DNA from: Pectinophora gossypiella | Taxonomy: Eukaryota > Arthropoda > Insecta > Lepidoptera > Gelechiidae | Length of the DNA stretch: 64,000 nucleotides | Assembly: GCF_024362695.1 (NCBI RefSeq) | Contig: NC_065407.1 | Coordinates: 9,176,001 to 9,240,000 of the forward strand | Direction: 5' to 3' | Shown here: positions 21,973 through 32,690 of the stretch, piece after piece | How positions within the stretch are numbered: position 1 is the first letter of the stretch | Layout: the number at the start of each line of letters is the position of its first letter | Made by a program: the position numbers and the translations under genes | The notes under the pieces: model-generated | What the model was told of the DNA's origin: nothing | What the model saw: only the letters and a program-made list of their open reading frames with translations | Database searches by the model: none

Positions 21973-23788
21973 ATGGCCTTTAAGGTAAATTTTCATTTAT
22001 AATAGTTGAAGTTAAAGTTGCCAGTGAAAAGATTTTCATTATTGCCTTTTATAAAATCTTTTAATATCCTAATCATCCGGTTTATAGCTGCTTCTATTTT
22101 TGCGAACTAATTAATATTTCTTTAAACTTCTTTTTAAGAAGCTTACCGTAATCTGGTATCTTCATAATACCCATAGCTAATAACTTGTTGATTTCACTTT
22201 TAGTTTGACACTAATCTTCTCTTTTCTGAGTTTAAATAAACAAAAAAATTCTCACAATATTTTCATTTTAGCGACACAATGCTGATACGGCATTATAATT
22301 ACTAACAACTAAGTAATTGGTTGAAAGTATCTTTAACGTTTTTGATCTTTATTGGGCATCTTTGTATATTTTTCTAAATTAAGTAGTTTATTTTTATTTT
22401 TGATTCATTTTTCAAATTTTAACCATTAATATACCATTGTGTAATACTGTATTATAAGAAGTTTGTAAAAATACATTAATAAGTACCTACGTATCTTTCC
22501 ACTACATAGTTTACTAACAATGACAGAAAATCTTCTACTTGCGTAATGTTTGATTGTACGCATTCCGCATTTTTAACACATTTTAAATTGGTCCGGTTTT
22601 GCATAACGCGTACACTCATCTTTCGACTTTCGTCACTGTTACAATAGTGTCGCTGGCAGCCGTAGACTGATCAGCATTTTTAGACTCATTTAAATGCGCA
22701 GAGCGTGCGATCCCGACCTTGCGGCCATCCTCAGCCTATTAGTAATTTCTCCGCGGTTACTTTTGCGCAATTCTACTCCTATGGTCCTCGCAAAACTATG
22801 TCACTGTTTCAAGTACCAAGTTTGTAATTTTTTGTCCATTGTCATGTTAAGTGGACATTGCCTTTGAAGATTTTGTATAATTTACTATTTGGCTGCATAG
22901 CGCTCCCCATTCATGAGTGTGATGAACATGGTGCATTGAATAGAAATAAAGGATACTAGCTCATCGCTCATAATAAGGTCTACGATGTTATAATTATTCT
23001 ATCTATTATGAACTATAAAAGTCATCTTTTACTTTCAGTTCGTCGTTTTCTCCTGCCTTGTGGCCCTCGCCCGCTCTAGCGTGGCCCCCGTAGCGGCCCC
23101 CTTGGCAGCGGCCCCAATTGTAGCTGCCCCAGTCGCTGCAAGACTCGAAGAGTTCGACCCTCTCCCTCAATACCGCTTCGGATACGACGTGGCCGATTCC
23201 CTCACCGGTGACTACAAGAGCCAAACTGAACAACGCGACGGTGACTTAGTCCAGGGTCAATACTCTGTTGTTGAGCCCGATGGTACGCGTCGTGTGGTCG
23301 ACTATGCCGCTGATTCAGTGAACGGTTTCAATGCGGTTGTTCGGAAGGAGCCTCTGGTGGCTGCTGCCCCAGCTGTTGTTGCCGAGCCCGCGGTGGTGCC
23401 TGCCCGTTTAGCTGCTGCTCCGGTTGCTCCTATCGCCCCTGCCGCTCCTGTAGTCGCTGCGAGATACGCGGCTGCTCCCGTCGTCGCTTCCCCTTTCGCG
23501 AAATACGCTGCTGCGTATCCCGCGCCTGTCGCCGCCGCGTACACCGCACCTGTCGCCGCTGCGTACACAGCGCCTGTCGCCGCCGCCGCTTACTCCGCGC
23601 CCGTCGCTGCTTACACCGCTGCCTACACCGCCCCCGTCGCCCGTTTTGCCGCCCCCGTTGCCGCTCCCGTCGCTGCCGCCCCCGTCGCTGCAGCCCCCGT
23701 CGCTGCCGCGTACTCGCCTGCCTTCGCCAGGTTTACCGCTCCCTTCAGCTACAAATACGCCGCTGCCGCCCCCGTGGTAGCCGTGTAA
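21973..23788 (+). CDS. RR-2 cuticular protein (two exons)
   Basis: Joined exons 21973-21984 and 23039-23788 give 253 residues. Exon 1 encodes only MAFK and ends at a GTAAAT donor; exon 2 starts after a TTTCAG acceptor, in phase. This tiny first exon inside the signal peptide is usual for insect cuticle genes. Residues 1 to about 16 are a hydrophobic signal peptide for secretion. Residues about 49-108 form the Rebers-Riddiford RR-2 chitin-binding domain: it starts 'YRFGYDVADSLTGDYKSQ' and continues through 'RDGDLVQGQYSVVEPDGT' to 'GFNAVVRKE'. The rest is low-complexity AAPV, AAYTAPV and similar repeats, common in cuticle proteins. The product should bind chitin in the hard exoskeleton, secreted by epidermis. 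Exon 2 is much richer in GC than its surroundings. No neighbouring cuticle gene is seen. Confidence 0.95.
21985..23038 (+). other. Intron of the cuticle gene (1,054 bp)
   Basis: Bounded by GT and AG with a pyrimidine-rich acceptor. It holds a possible worn SINE-G piece near 22950-22995 ('catcgctcataataaggtc'), and nothing else recognised. Confidence 0.85.
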
Positions 23789-23829
23789 ATACTTCCAACT
23801 CGACGATAGGACTGACTATGGCTAATTAA

Positions 23830-23835
23830 AATAAA
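23830..23835 (+). terminator. Poly(A) signal of the cuticle gene
   Basis: 'aataaa' 42 bp after the stop codon, followed by a T-rich stretch. Gives a short 3' UTR. Confidence 0.85.
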
Positions 23836-23849
23836 GATTTTATACTTTC

Positions 23850-24904
23850 ACCGAATGTATTGGTTTTATTCCTGAAATTATTCTTTAAAACACATTACAA
23901 CAATGACAAACACACCATGAGTTACAACTAGCAACTTGAAATATGTGAACAGTCCTTCTGAATTGACATTCACTGTTATTATAATAGCTCGCGTGTTTGA
24001 AATGCAATTACATTCAATGCGAGCAAATAAACACGGGTGAACACATGAGTTTATTATCCTGGAATAAATAAAATTGTATTTTCCAACAGATTCTATCTCG
24101 TGTGTACAATCTTGCATCGCTACTAGAGCACTGCGAACGACAAGAAGAAAATATAGTTGATAGAAAATAAAAGCTATCAAGATGAATTGAAAGCCTCTCG
24201 GAGTCGCCAGTGGATTGTTCTCGCAAACAAATAAATCTCGAGATATGTGTTGTTTATGTATTGTTGCGTCGAGACGCAGTGCTTATGTCGTTTTTCCAAT
24301 AGATTTGCACTAACAAGACAAATAAAAGCGGCCGCCGGTTTCTGACGGACTACTAAGGCAGGTTCACTATTTTCTGTTGATATTTTCTTGTTCATTATTG
24401 TTAGACATTAGATCTCTTCGTCAGATTTGTAAGTATTCATTTATTCTAGGTAGAGTATCATAGTTATCAGCCCATCGCATCGCCATATAGTAAAGAATAA
24501 TACCTTCACCGACAAAATTAGTTTACGTAAAATCACGGCAGACCGAATACAGACGTGATCCCTCTGTCAACGTCTACACGTATACGACGAATATAGACGT
24601 TTTTTGGCGTGACTTACAGCAGATTTGCGAATATTTAAGCTGTATTCTAACGTGTTTTCTTTGCGTACGTAATGATGTATATATTGATATGAAGAGGACT
24701 TTACAAGTGCTACAAAAATATGTAAAAGAAATGAGTAGTAATTTCTTTATACCAATAAAATCAACTTCCCTGTAAACCAGTGTAGACTGTTTGCAGTTAT
24801 TCACGCAATTTTCTCCCCGCTGATCATATTTCGTTCGAGGTCTCTCGGTGTAAACAGGGAACCGGAGAAACTAAACAAGGTTCTTTTATATTATTAAAAT
24901 ACGT
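23850..24904. other. Non-coding stretch downstream of the cuticle gene
   Basis: Several frames of 70-100 codons on the minus strand overlap one another and have no motifs, so they are not called. No repeat recognised. Confidence 0.45.
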
Positions 24905-25838
24905 CTTTATTTATTTATTTAATGTTCGGAGAAACAACAGCTATAATTAATTTAGTAGCAACTTATGGTAAAAACAGAAAGCCAATTATAGTTCCTCGCA
25001 GATAGCAAATTGAGAAAAAAAAAAAAAACAAACAAAAAGGTTTGCACTAATGCACATTACACTAGGCATAATAACACAGTCAGCAGTTAACCATTACTGT
25101 CTCAAAAACACAAAATGTACAAAAAGGCTACACTCACAATGCACGCGTCATTCAACCTAGATACACTACTATTTATTCTATGCTACAGGTTAAAGAATTG
25201 CTTGCTAATCTCACGTCTCGCTGCCTCACAACCAGTGTTGAACAAATCTAATTCAGTTGTAGCGCATAGGTTATTAAAACTATTTGCGGCTCGCCAAATA
25301 AAGTATTCTGCCGATAGTTAGTAGTAGCGCGCGGAAGAAAAATCAAATTATTGTGACGCAGACTTCTATAAGGGGGCTTAATATATATTTTTGATAGCAG
25401 GCTTGGATAATCAACAACACCAGTAGTTATTTTTAACAAGTAAATCAAGTCTGCTATTTCTCGTCGTTTCTCGAGAGGGAGCAAATGAAATCTCCTGCAC
25501 ATATCCAAATACATACTAGATGAATATCGCTGTTTAAACCGGTAGCAAACATAACGCACAAACTTCTTTTGTATGTTCTCAATTTGATGGATGTATTTTT
25601 GGTACATAGGATTCCAGATCTGCGACGCATACTCCAAGTTACTGCGCACAAAGGTACAGTACAGTATCTTAAACGTTTTAATTTTGACGAAGTCTATCTT
25701 TCTTCTTCTTTCTATCTTCATATATATGTGGGATATAGAATTAAAAGGGATATTTAACGGAGCTTCACTTCTTTTATTATTTGTTTTCTCCTTATTTTTA
25801 CAATGAAAGCACCTTGACACCGTCAGTCTCCAATCCAA
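24905..25838 (-). mobile_element. Decayed LINE 3' half
   Basis: Minus strand: reading frame 25838-25248, then a 3' UTR of about 325 bp, ending in a (TAAA)n-type tail (plus strand 'tttatttatttattt' at about 24905-24921). 5'-truncated. Possibly linked to the ORF1-like relic at 26572-27060 on the same strand, with SINE-G and SINE-A pieces between. Confidence 0.7.
25248..25838 (-). pseudogene. LINE reverse transcriptase C-terminal region
   Basis: From about residue 45 the frame reads as the region after the RT thumb of jockey/CR1-like LINEs: 'LYCTFVRSNLEYASQIWNP' and then 'IENIQKKFVRYVCYRF', 'CRRFHLLPLEKRREIADLIY'. The first 40 residues or so do not fit and are probably out of the original frame. 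There is no palm domain, so it is enzymatically dead. It is a different LINE from the one at 6061. Confidence 0.75.
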
Positions 25839-26040
25839 TCATCCACGCACAGACAATATCTTATTTTAAAAAAATACTTCTCGTTGTCTAAATTCATATC
25901 ATAAACAACCAAATCCCGATTCATTATCCTCCCATATTATTCTCTCTTTCTTTCTATATCAATCTTACGTTTTGTGCTACTCACTTTCCTACATACATTA
26001 TATAAATGTAACTAAGTACGTGAGTCACGGACGGCCAAGG
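25839..26040. other. Short non-coding stretch
   Basis: Pyrimidine-rich near 25930-25950; nothing else recognised. Confidence 0.4.
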
Positions 26041-26300
26041 GCGAAATAAAAAGATACATACATACATACATACATAAACTCACGCCCGTAATCCCAAATG
26101 GGGTGGGCAGAGCCACAAGTAATCAAAGACAACTTGCAGCCACTGTTGATACGAAGTCCTAAGATGGATATGATGAACCTTATGGTGATAAGGGATCAGC
26201 CTATCGCCCATAACATTAGTCCATCATGTTAGAGGACGCAATCCCTCTGTCGGTTTTTACGACATGCCCGGGAAGACAAGCAGCTGAACGTGTTCTATGT
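26041..26300 (+). mobile_element. SINE-G, most complete copy
   Basis: Begins with a CATA microsatellite ('catacatacatacatac'), then 'aactcacgcccgtaatccc', 'gaagtcctaagatggatatg', 'gggatcagcctatcgccc' and an end 'cgggaagacaagcagctg'. Shares blocks with 11489 and 40706. A known type of interspersed repeat in Lepidoptera, as far as I can judge; no tRNA-like head seen. Confidence 0.7.
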
Positions 26301-26397
26301 TTTTTATAAAAAAATAAAAAGATAAAAAAATAAAAAAAAGATAGGACGTAGAATTTGAGGGATCACAAAACCTGTTAATGATCTTTTATAATTTCGC

Positions 26398-26517
26398 CCC
26401 ACAGCTAGGCACAGGCCGCCCTTCGATCATCTGGAGGGGCTGTGGAGCATACGCCACCATGCTGCTAACGACTTAACGAACCTTCCGAAGCATGGAATCA
26501 TCTAAATTGATAAGATC
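26398..26517 (-). repeat. SINE-A fragment
   Basis: Reverse fragment: 'gctgtggagcatacgccacc', then 'gacttaacgaaccttccgaa' and 'gcatggaatcatct'. Core and part of the body remain, strongly worn. Confidence 0.65.
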
Positions 26518-26571
26518 ATTATTATTATCTAAATGTTACTTTACAGTGTTATCCATTTTTGGACATCACTA

Positions 26572-27060
26572 TCAAAAATGAATGTAAGTTATTATAAGCG
26601 TGATTCTTATGTATGATGATGTTGAATTTATATGTGCTATCGTGCTATCGTTCGTGTTAGCCGTGGCAGTGACAGGGGCGGCGGCGACGTCGGGCTGTGC
26701 GCGCTGCAGCGCAGGGCTCTCGCGCGCGCTCCCACCAACCGTGCCGGTCGGCACAGTCGCAGGCAGGGATCCCCTCCTCGCACGCTCTAAGTCATGACGT
26801 CGGCTCAGCGTAGGGATTTTGGCTACGCCATTATTCACCTGTGTCGTTACTTTTTTCGGTGCGTTCGGTTTAATATCCTGTGCAGAAGATTTACGCTCGC
26901 CATGTTGGTCGTCTTCGAATCTCGATGCGATTTGAGATTCTAACGACACTATTTTTGCTTCTAGCTTCTCAATCACTGATAATACACTATTCACTTTTGT
27001 TTCTAATGGTACTTTTTCATTACTTTTTCTATCGCTTCCATAGTGGATTTAGCCATTTTT
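26572..27060 (-). pseudogene. Coiled-coil ORF1-like relic with frameshift
   Basis: The minus frame 26994-26572 starts 'MNSVLSVIEKLEAKIVSLES', a heptad-like coiled coil, followed by a charged and then a Ser/Ala/Pro-rich region with high GC. Upstream, another minus-strand frame starts at an ATG near 27055 ('MAKSTMEAIEKVMKK') and joins the first one only if a one-base shift near 27000 is assumed. This resembles a retrotransposon ORF1 or Gag N-terminus, but I have no family match. It could also be an exon of an unknown gene. Confidence 0.35.
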
Positions 27061-27511
27061 CGTGTCGAAATGAAATAAAAAACACGGAGTGACTATTACG
27101 CACGTAGTTCGCGAGCATATTTTTAGAGAGAGTATATTTTTAAACTTAGATGAAATTTATCACCTACTGCTGATATAATATGAACGACATCTCCCAATAA
27201 AGTCTGCCAGTAGAGTCGATATAAAATTGAATCTCACGGAGACTGGCTCAGATGTATTACATTTTACTTTCAACCGATTAGAAAAGATGTTCCGGACATT
27301 TCAATTATGGTTTATCTGCAGTTTCCCCGTGATCGGGAGAGTGGACTGTGTGAAGATAATTGAGATATCTGTGTTTTGTGTCATGCTGTGTCATTTGCAG
27401 AGATGATACGGTAAGTAGGTATACGTATTGAAAATTGTTGCTAAAATAGAGGTTGTAGGCGACACAAGGTTGTTATTGACGTTAAAGTAGACCTTATATG
27501 TATAAGCTATA
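27061..27511. other. Non-coding flank of the BEL insertion
   Basis: No repeat recognised. The last 65 bp or so form one open frame with the sequence after the element (see findings). Confidence 0.4.
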
Positions 27512-27516
27512 ATGAT

Positions 27517-27929
27517 TGTTCGAGCCACTTGTGCTATCCTTTATATTTCTGCTAATACGCCTAGCTACCCAAGGGAAACACCAAAAAGACTTTAGAAATT
27601 AAAAACAAATAATTAAAAACTTTTTGCTTGAGTGTGTGAACCCCGACGGTTTAGTGACGTTTTTGTTCTTCTTCTTTGTTTTCTGCCTGCTTATATATAT
27701 TACGTTTTTATTCTTGCAAACCTCATTGTGAATAATAATAAATAGACTGCTGTGATTGCGTGTGCTGTCAACAAAAACCAGGCCTGGTTAAAAGAGTGAA
27801 GAAGCTGATCACGTAAGTGTTTCCCTTATTCTTTGAGCTGGGCTATTTTCAGGGTATGGAGACAGCGCAAGTGGTTAGGATTCTTCCTTTCCACCTTTTT
27901 TCTTTTTTTGCATGAATGTGTATCAAACA
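27517..27929 (+). repeat. 5' LTR of the BEL/Pao element
   Basis: 413 bp, starting 'tgttcgagcc' and ending 'tgtatcaaaca'. Same length and, by eye, the same sequence as 32691-33103. A 'tatatatat' stretch at about 27692 may be the promoter, and AATAATAAATA near 27735 may serve in polyadenylation. Confidence 0.97.
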
Positions 27930-27936
27930 CATAAGA

Positions 27937-27956
27937 TGGTCCTTCGAGCCGGATTC
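27937..27956 (+). other. Primer binding site, tRNA-Tyr
   Basis: Seven bases after the LTR, 'tggtccttcgagccggattc' is an exact 20-base complement of the 3' end (including CCA) of eukaryotic tRNA-Tyr as I know it. This would prime minus-strand DNA synthesis. Confidence 0.85.
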
Positions 27957-28437
27957 ATATCCGTGAACCAGTAATTTCTTACCGCAAAATCGCATTCTTT
28001 GATTCCGCAATTTGTTGCTCTTTCATAAGTAACAAATGGTAATAGCTTACAGACCGATGGGGCTGTAGTTATTTACTTCTATACTGCTTTATTACTTACT
28101 GCATTTCTATACTCAATTTCTCTCTATTCGCTGATTATTTTACCGCATCTTAACCGCATCTGCATTTGAATGTACCATTCTTTTTGAATAAAACTGCTCG
28201 CTAATAATATTCAGTAGTGATTTTTAATAAAATAAAACGCAACGCATTACTTTGTTACATTTTTGTCCACAATTTTGTTACGAGTGTTCAAGTTATTCTA
28301 CTAACTAGATATACTCATCCTACTTACGTATTGAGCGCAAACCAATTCTATATCGCATCGCATTAATATAAAAATTGTTTCTTATTATTTAATAATTTTA
28401 ATTTTATTGCTGATACATTTTTTATATTTCATTTACA
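27957..28437 (+). other. 5' leader of the BEL/Pao element
   Basis: Non-coding, about 480 bp between primer site and Gag ATG. Should hold the packaging signal; no specific structure identified. Confidence 0.6.
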
Positions 28438-31400
28438 ATGTCTAAAAAGGCACCTGTTGACGAGGATGTCGAGGGCCCCATGCCACCTAATATTCTTATA
28501 AATGAAGCTCGAGTGCAAGCTTTCTTTCAAAGACTACAAAGCATTTATGACGTTTCACGGAATATTTCAACAAAAGAGTTGCAAAATCGCTTCATAAGTT
28601 CAGCTGCAAATATAGAACAATTACGCGCTGAGTATTTAACCGCGTTAGATAATTTAAATATCGCTAAAATACAATATGATTCCACTTATAAGCCTGATTA
28701 CTCATCTTTTCTCGCTTTTGAAGATATTTATTCTTCTATAAAAAACAGTTTGAAACAACTGCAAGTCTCAGTAGACCAATTGAGATCAACATCAATGGAA
28801 AAACCGCGTCTTAAACTGCCGCCGATTAATTTGCCTACGTTTGACGGGGACATTAAAAATTGGCCAACATTTTTTGAATGTTTTAACAACGCAGTTCATA
28901 ACAACACAAGTCTAACTGACTCAGACAAAGTCTTTTATTTGACAGGAGTTTTGTCTAAATCTGCGTTAACTACTATTGCTGACATTCCTCCCACTGCTGA
29001 TAATTATAGCACAATTTATTCTGCTTTGGTTGATAAATATCAAGATATTCGTACGCTAGGAACTACCTATTTACAACAGATAGTTAATTTGAAACCGCTG
29101 ACTTTGGCGTCAGCTGATGGGCTTAATAACTTTTTAGATAAGTTTGCCGCATCAGTTTGTGCATTTGATCGATTAAAAATCAAAGATAAAGTTGATTTTA
29201 TCTTTTTATTTTTGGCTTTGCAAAAACTTGACAAGGAAACTGCTTGCCTTTATGAAAATTTAGTACGATCAGAGAAACTGCCGACTTATGATAGTTTGAT
29301 TCGGTTCATTAAAGAGCAAATTAAAATAATTGATCGCACTAGTAACAAACCATGTCAGGTTTATGGCAATAAAAGCAATAACAATCGCTTCCAATCGCCA
29401 GCTATTCCAAAAATTATTAACAACCCAAAAGTTACGAAATCTTTTGTAACTTCGTATAATGCAAACGTAGTATGCCCTTTGTGTTCAAAATCGGGTCATG
29501 AACAATTTTATAAATGTCCTGAATTTATGAAATTGAGTCCCAGAGATCGTTATGGTGTTGTTAAAAAACATAATAGTTGTTGCAATTGTCTTAGTTTCAG
29601 TCATAGAACATTATCATGCAATTCAAATAAGAATTGTAATATTTGCCATTCGAAAACGCATCATTCATTATTGCATTTTCCGCAACAAAATGATTCGACT
29701 ACTTGCACCCCCGCGTCCGCACAGACACCCGGTCCGTCGAGTGCTGTGTATGTAGCCGCAGCGTGTGACGTTAAGCCGTTGCCTGCGCAGCCTCTGCCGC
29801 AACCTACAGTCACGTCGCCTTTTCCTGCTCCACCTCACGTTGTCACTGCGCCTGCTACTGCACAATCACCATCGAACGAGTTTTCGCAGTTGTCGCTTTG
29901 CTCGCAAACATCGCTGCTTAATCAAAGCGCTAAAACGGTGTTGCTTGCTACCGCTCGCGTTGTAATAAAAAATACTGATGGTAGCGAATATATTGCACGC
30001 GCATTGATCGATAATGGGTCAATGAATGACTTTATTACAGTTGAGCTATGTAACCGCTTACCTTTAAAAATGCATACGCTCCCCGGCCAAATTACCGTGA
30101 ATGGGTTTGGTGGGTCTTCAAAACAAGTTAAAGGGGTTACTAATGTTGTAATTCACTCGCGTTTTGATCATAAAGTATCGTTTCCGCTACAACCGCTGGT
30201 TGTTGATAAAATCACTGACCGCATACCGACATTGCCTATTGATAGGTCGATGTTACACTATTTATCCCGCACTCCGCTTGCCGATGATACATTTTCTGAT
30301 CCTGGAGAGGTTGAAATGTTAATTGGTGCTAAGTTATTTCCGCGCTTACTGCTTTCGGGACATATTCAGGGCCCACAAGGGACACCTGATGCAGTTCAAA
30401 CCCCGCTTGGTTTCATTTTGATGGGTGAAGCTCCGATTCATAATCGGTCTCCCTGCAATCTTGCACAGGTTACACATAATACTACGTTATGTGCTTTTAC
30501 TGGACAATCGCTAGATACCATGATGAATACATTTTGGGAAGTAGAAGAAGTTTCTACCCCGCGCTCCGCTACGTTTAGTAAAGATGAACAGGCCTGTGAA
30601 GAGATTTATAAGTCTACCACTACTCGCGACTCGACATGTACACACGTCGTAGCACTGCCGTTTAAAACAGATCCTTCTGTTTTAGGTGACTCAATTACGA
30701 GTTCTAAAAAAGATCTTAAAGATAGACTCCCCACAAAGACTCGCACGATGTTGGACGCTAGTGCGCCCACAGACACTTGTCTGTCTCTCAATGATGTTTC
30801 ACATTCGAACCGCTTTCAATTTGATAATATTTTTGGTTTTACGTGGGTTCATTCCAGTCCACACAGACTGAAGACATTCGTGGCGAATCGAGTCACAAAG
30901 ATACAAGACTGCTTATCCAGAGAACTTACACCTGCACAGCTAGTTGATCATCCAACGTGGATGAACGCGCCTTATTGGGTCCGCAATGATATTTTGGAGT
31001 GGCCTATTAAAGCTTACGTGGCTAGTCAAAATGATAATGATCTGCCCGAAGTTAATATCCTAACATTGTCTAATGTTACGGTACCCTCTGATGATAAAGA
31101 GGAATCGCCTCTACGCTTATTAAGCAAACGAATCTCTCAATGGTCGAAATTGCTCCGCACAATCGTCTACGTTTTGAGATTCACGAAACGTTTAAAAACT
31201 CGCGGCCATATTACGACTGATGATCTAAACGCATCGGAAAAGATCATAGTTCGTGCTATTCAAAAAGAACATTTTCCAGATTTATTAAAGGCGTTGCTAC
31301 TTAAAAGGCAATGTCCAGCTGCATTTCGAAAACTAAGACCTTTTTTAGTCGACGGAATTATACGAGTAGGAGGACGATTGGAAAATGCTAACTTGAATTT

Positions 31401-32040
31401 CGATCATAAACATCCTATGCTTATGCCTAATAAAGATAGGATTACTGAACTTCTTATTGATTTTGTTCATCGCACTGCTTGCCATGCTGGACCGCAACAC
31501 ATGTTGTGTTTGCTCAGGCAAAGGTTTTGGATACTTTCCGCACGCCGCACTGTTCGTGCTAGAGTGCACTCATGTGTTCCATGTTTTAGGGCACGCCCTA
31601 AACTTGCTTCTTCGCCTATTATGGTTAATTTACCTTTATGTCGTTTGCAAATGTCCAAACCTTTTGCTCATACGGGCGTCGATTATGGTGGACCGCTGTT
31701 TATTATCCTAAATAGGAAACGCGGTGTCAAAAGCCAAAAGGCATATTTATGCGCATTTATTTGTCTTACAACTAGAGCAGTTCATATTGAAGTGGCTACA
31801 GATTTGAGCACTGAATCATTTTTGAATGCTTTTAAGAGATTTTTATCTCGAAGAGGTCCAGTAGAAAAACTTTATTCGGACAATGGCACAAATTTTATAG
31901 GTGCTAAGTCATATTTGAACGAACTTTATAACTTTTTAGAGTCTGACGCTTTTGATACTGAATTTAAAGCCACTTTGGCTAACAACCGCATTGCTTGGGA
32001 AATGATCCCTCCCAACGCTCCTCATTTTGGAGGAGGATGA
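28438..32040 (+). CDS. BEL/Pao Gag-Pol polyprotein, RT core deleted
   Basis: 1,200 residues from ATG to TGA at 32038-32040. Domains in order: N-terminal Gag with a DUF1759-type capsid region (about 126-300); three zinc knuckles of CX2CX4HX4-5C/H type (about 345-407); aspartic protease with DNGS at 525-528 where D-S/T-G is usual; the region before RT (to about 765); a short RT remnant with 'LDASAPTDTCLSLND' (about 770-795); an RNase H remnant with 'TWVHSSPHR' (about 802-810); the integrase zinc finger HHCC (about 1008-1050) and the integrase core with Asp 1082 and Asp 1148. The YxDD region and most of RNase H are gone, yet the frame is kept. The product could still make Gag and protease. Start chosen as the first ATG of the long frame. 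Confidence 0.93.
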   Translation: MSKKAPVDEDVEGPMPPNILINEARVQAFFQRLQSIYDVSRNISTKELQNRFISSAANIEQLRAEYLTALDNLNIAKIQYDSTYKPDYSSFLAFEDIYSSIKNSLKQLQVSVDQLRSTSMEKPRLKLPPINLPTFDGDIKNWPTFFECFNNAVHNNTSLTDSDKVFYLTGVLSKSALTTIADIPPTADNYSTIYSALVDKYQDIRTLGTTYLQQIVNLKPLTLASADGLNNFLDKFAASVCAFDRLKIKDKVDFIFLFLALQKLDKETACLYENLVRSEKLPTYDSLIRFIKEQIKIIDRTSNKPCQVYGNKSNNNRFQSPAIPKIINNPKVTKSFVTSYNANVVCPLCSKSGHEQFYKCPEFMKLSPRDRYGVVKKHNSCCNCLSFSHRTLSCNSNKNCNICHSKTHHSLLHFPQQNDSTTCTPASAQTPGPSSAVYVAAACDVKPLPAQPLPQPTVTSPFPAPPHVVTAPATAQSPSNEFSQLSLCSQTSLLNQSAKTVLLATARVVIKNTDGSEYIARALIDNGSMNDFITVELCNRLPLKMHTLPGQITVNGFGGSSKQVKGVTNVVIHSRFDHKVSFPLQPLVVDKITDRIPTLPIDRSMLHYLSRTPLADDTFSDPGEVEMLIGAKLFPRLLLSGHIQGPQGTPDAVQTPLGFILMGEAPIHNRSPCNLAQVTHNTTLCAFTGQSLDTMMNTFWEVEEVSTPRSATFSKDEQACEEIYKSTTTRDSTCTHVVALPFKTDPSVLGDSITSSKKDLKDRLPTKTRTMLDASAPTDTCLSLNDVSHSNRFQFDNIFGFTWVHSSPHRLKTFVANRVTKIQDCLSRELTPAQLVDHPTWMNAPYWVRNDILEWPIKAYVASQNDNDLPEVNILTLSNVTVPSDDKEESPLRLLSKRISQWSKLLRTIVYVLRFTKRLKTRGHITTDDLNASEKIIVRAIQKEHFPDLLKALLLKRQCPAAFRKLRPFLVDGIIRVGGRLENANLNFDHKHPMLMPNKDRITELLIDFVHRTACHAGPQHMLCLLRQRFWILSARRTVRARVHSCVPCFRARPKLASSPIMVNLPLCRLQMSKPFAHTGVDYGGPLFIILNRKRGVKSQKAYLCAFICLTTRAVHIEVATDLSTESFLNAFKRFLSRRGPVEKLYSDNGTNFIGAKSYLNELYNFLESDAFDTEFKATLANNRIAWEMIPPNAPHFGGG

Positions 32041-32580
32041 GAAATTACGATTAAAGGGTTTAAATCGCATTTATTTCGCGTAATTGGTTCTCAGATTTTA
32101 ACGTACGAAGAATTATTGACAGTTCTATGTCAAATCGAGGCTTTGCTGAATTCCAGACCGCTAGGAATATTAAGTGAAGACCCCAGTGAACCTTTACCTT
32201 TAACTCCTGCTCACTTTTTGAATACCGCTCCACTGGCTCATTTACCTTCCGTTAATGATCCTGCAGTGAGTCAGAATTTGTTATCGCGATGGATGTTACT
32301 AGACAGACTTGTGCACTCGTACTGGCGAAGATGGAGTAATGAGTATTTGCATACACTTCAGCTTCGTGACAAATGGAACACTGACACGTGTCCAGTAAAG
32401 GAAGGAACGGTAGTTGTTATGATGAAGGACAACTCACCGCCCTTGCATTGGCCGTTAGGTATTATAATACGCACTTTTTACGGAGACGATAATCAAATTA
32501 GAGTTGCATTAGTCAAAACTAAAACTGGTACATTCAAACGACCTGTGGTTCGTTTATGTCCCCTCCCTCATTTAAATTAA
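32041..32580 (+). pseudogene. BEL/Pao integrase end and DUF5641 region after a stop
   Basis: Continues in the same frame after the single TGA, so no frameshift is involved. The first codon after the stop is GAA, at the place of the catalytic Glu of the integrase DDE triad. Then come 'QIEALLNSRPL' and, from about 32180, the DUF5641-type C-terminal domain ('LTPAHFL', 'YWRRWSNEYLHTLQLRDKW', 'WPLGII'), ending with TAA at 32578-32580. Without readthrough this part is not translated with Pol; an internal ATG at 32116 is unlikely to be used. Confidence 0.9.
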
Positions 32581-32677
32581 AAACGCATCGCTTTTCATTT
32601 CTTTTATTGCTTTTTGTTATACTTAGAGTTAATTTTTATTTTGTTATATTTCTGCTTTATTGAAAGGAAACCTTTCA

Positions 32678-32690
32678 AGGTGGGGGATGA
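32678..32690 (+). other. Polypurine tract of the BEL/Pao element
   Basis: 'aggtgggggatga' directly precedes the 3' LTR, the expected primer position for plus-strand DNA synthesis. Confidence 0.85.

Noticed and set aside
23302..23568. 88-codon Ala/Gly-rich frame on the minus strand
   Set aside because: Mirror image of the Ala/Pro/Val repeats of the cuticle gene.
23060..23788. Cuticle protein starting at a GTG inside exon 2
   Set aside because: The spliced start at 21973 supplies a proper ATG, a full signal peptide and consensus splice sites.
32116..32580. Separate small gene after the BEL Gag-Pol frame
   Set aside because: In frame with the upstream part and containing the integrase end and DUF5641 region; it is the tail of the same polyprotein after one stop.
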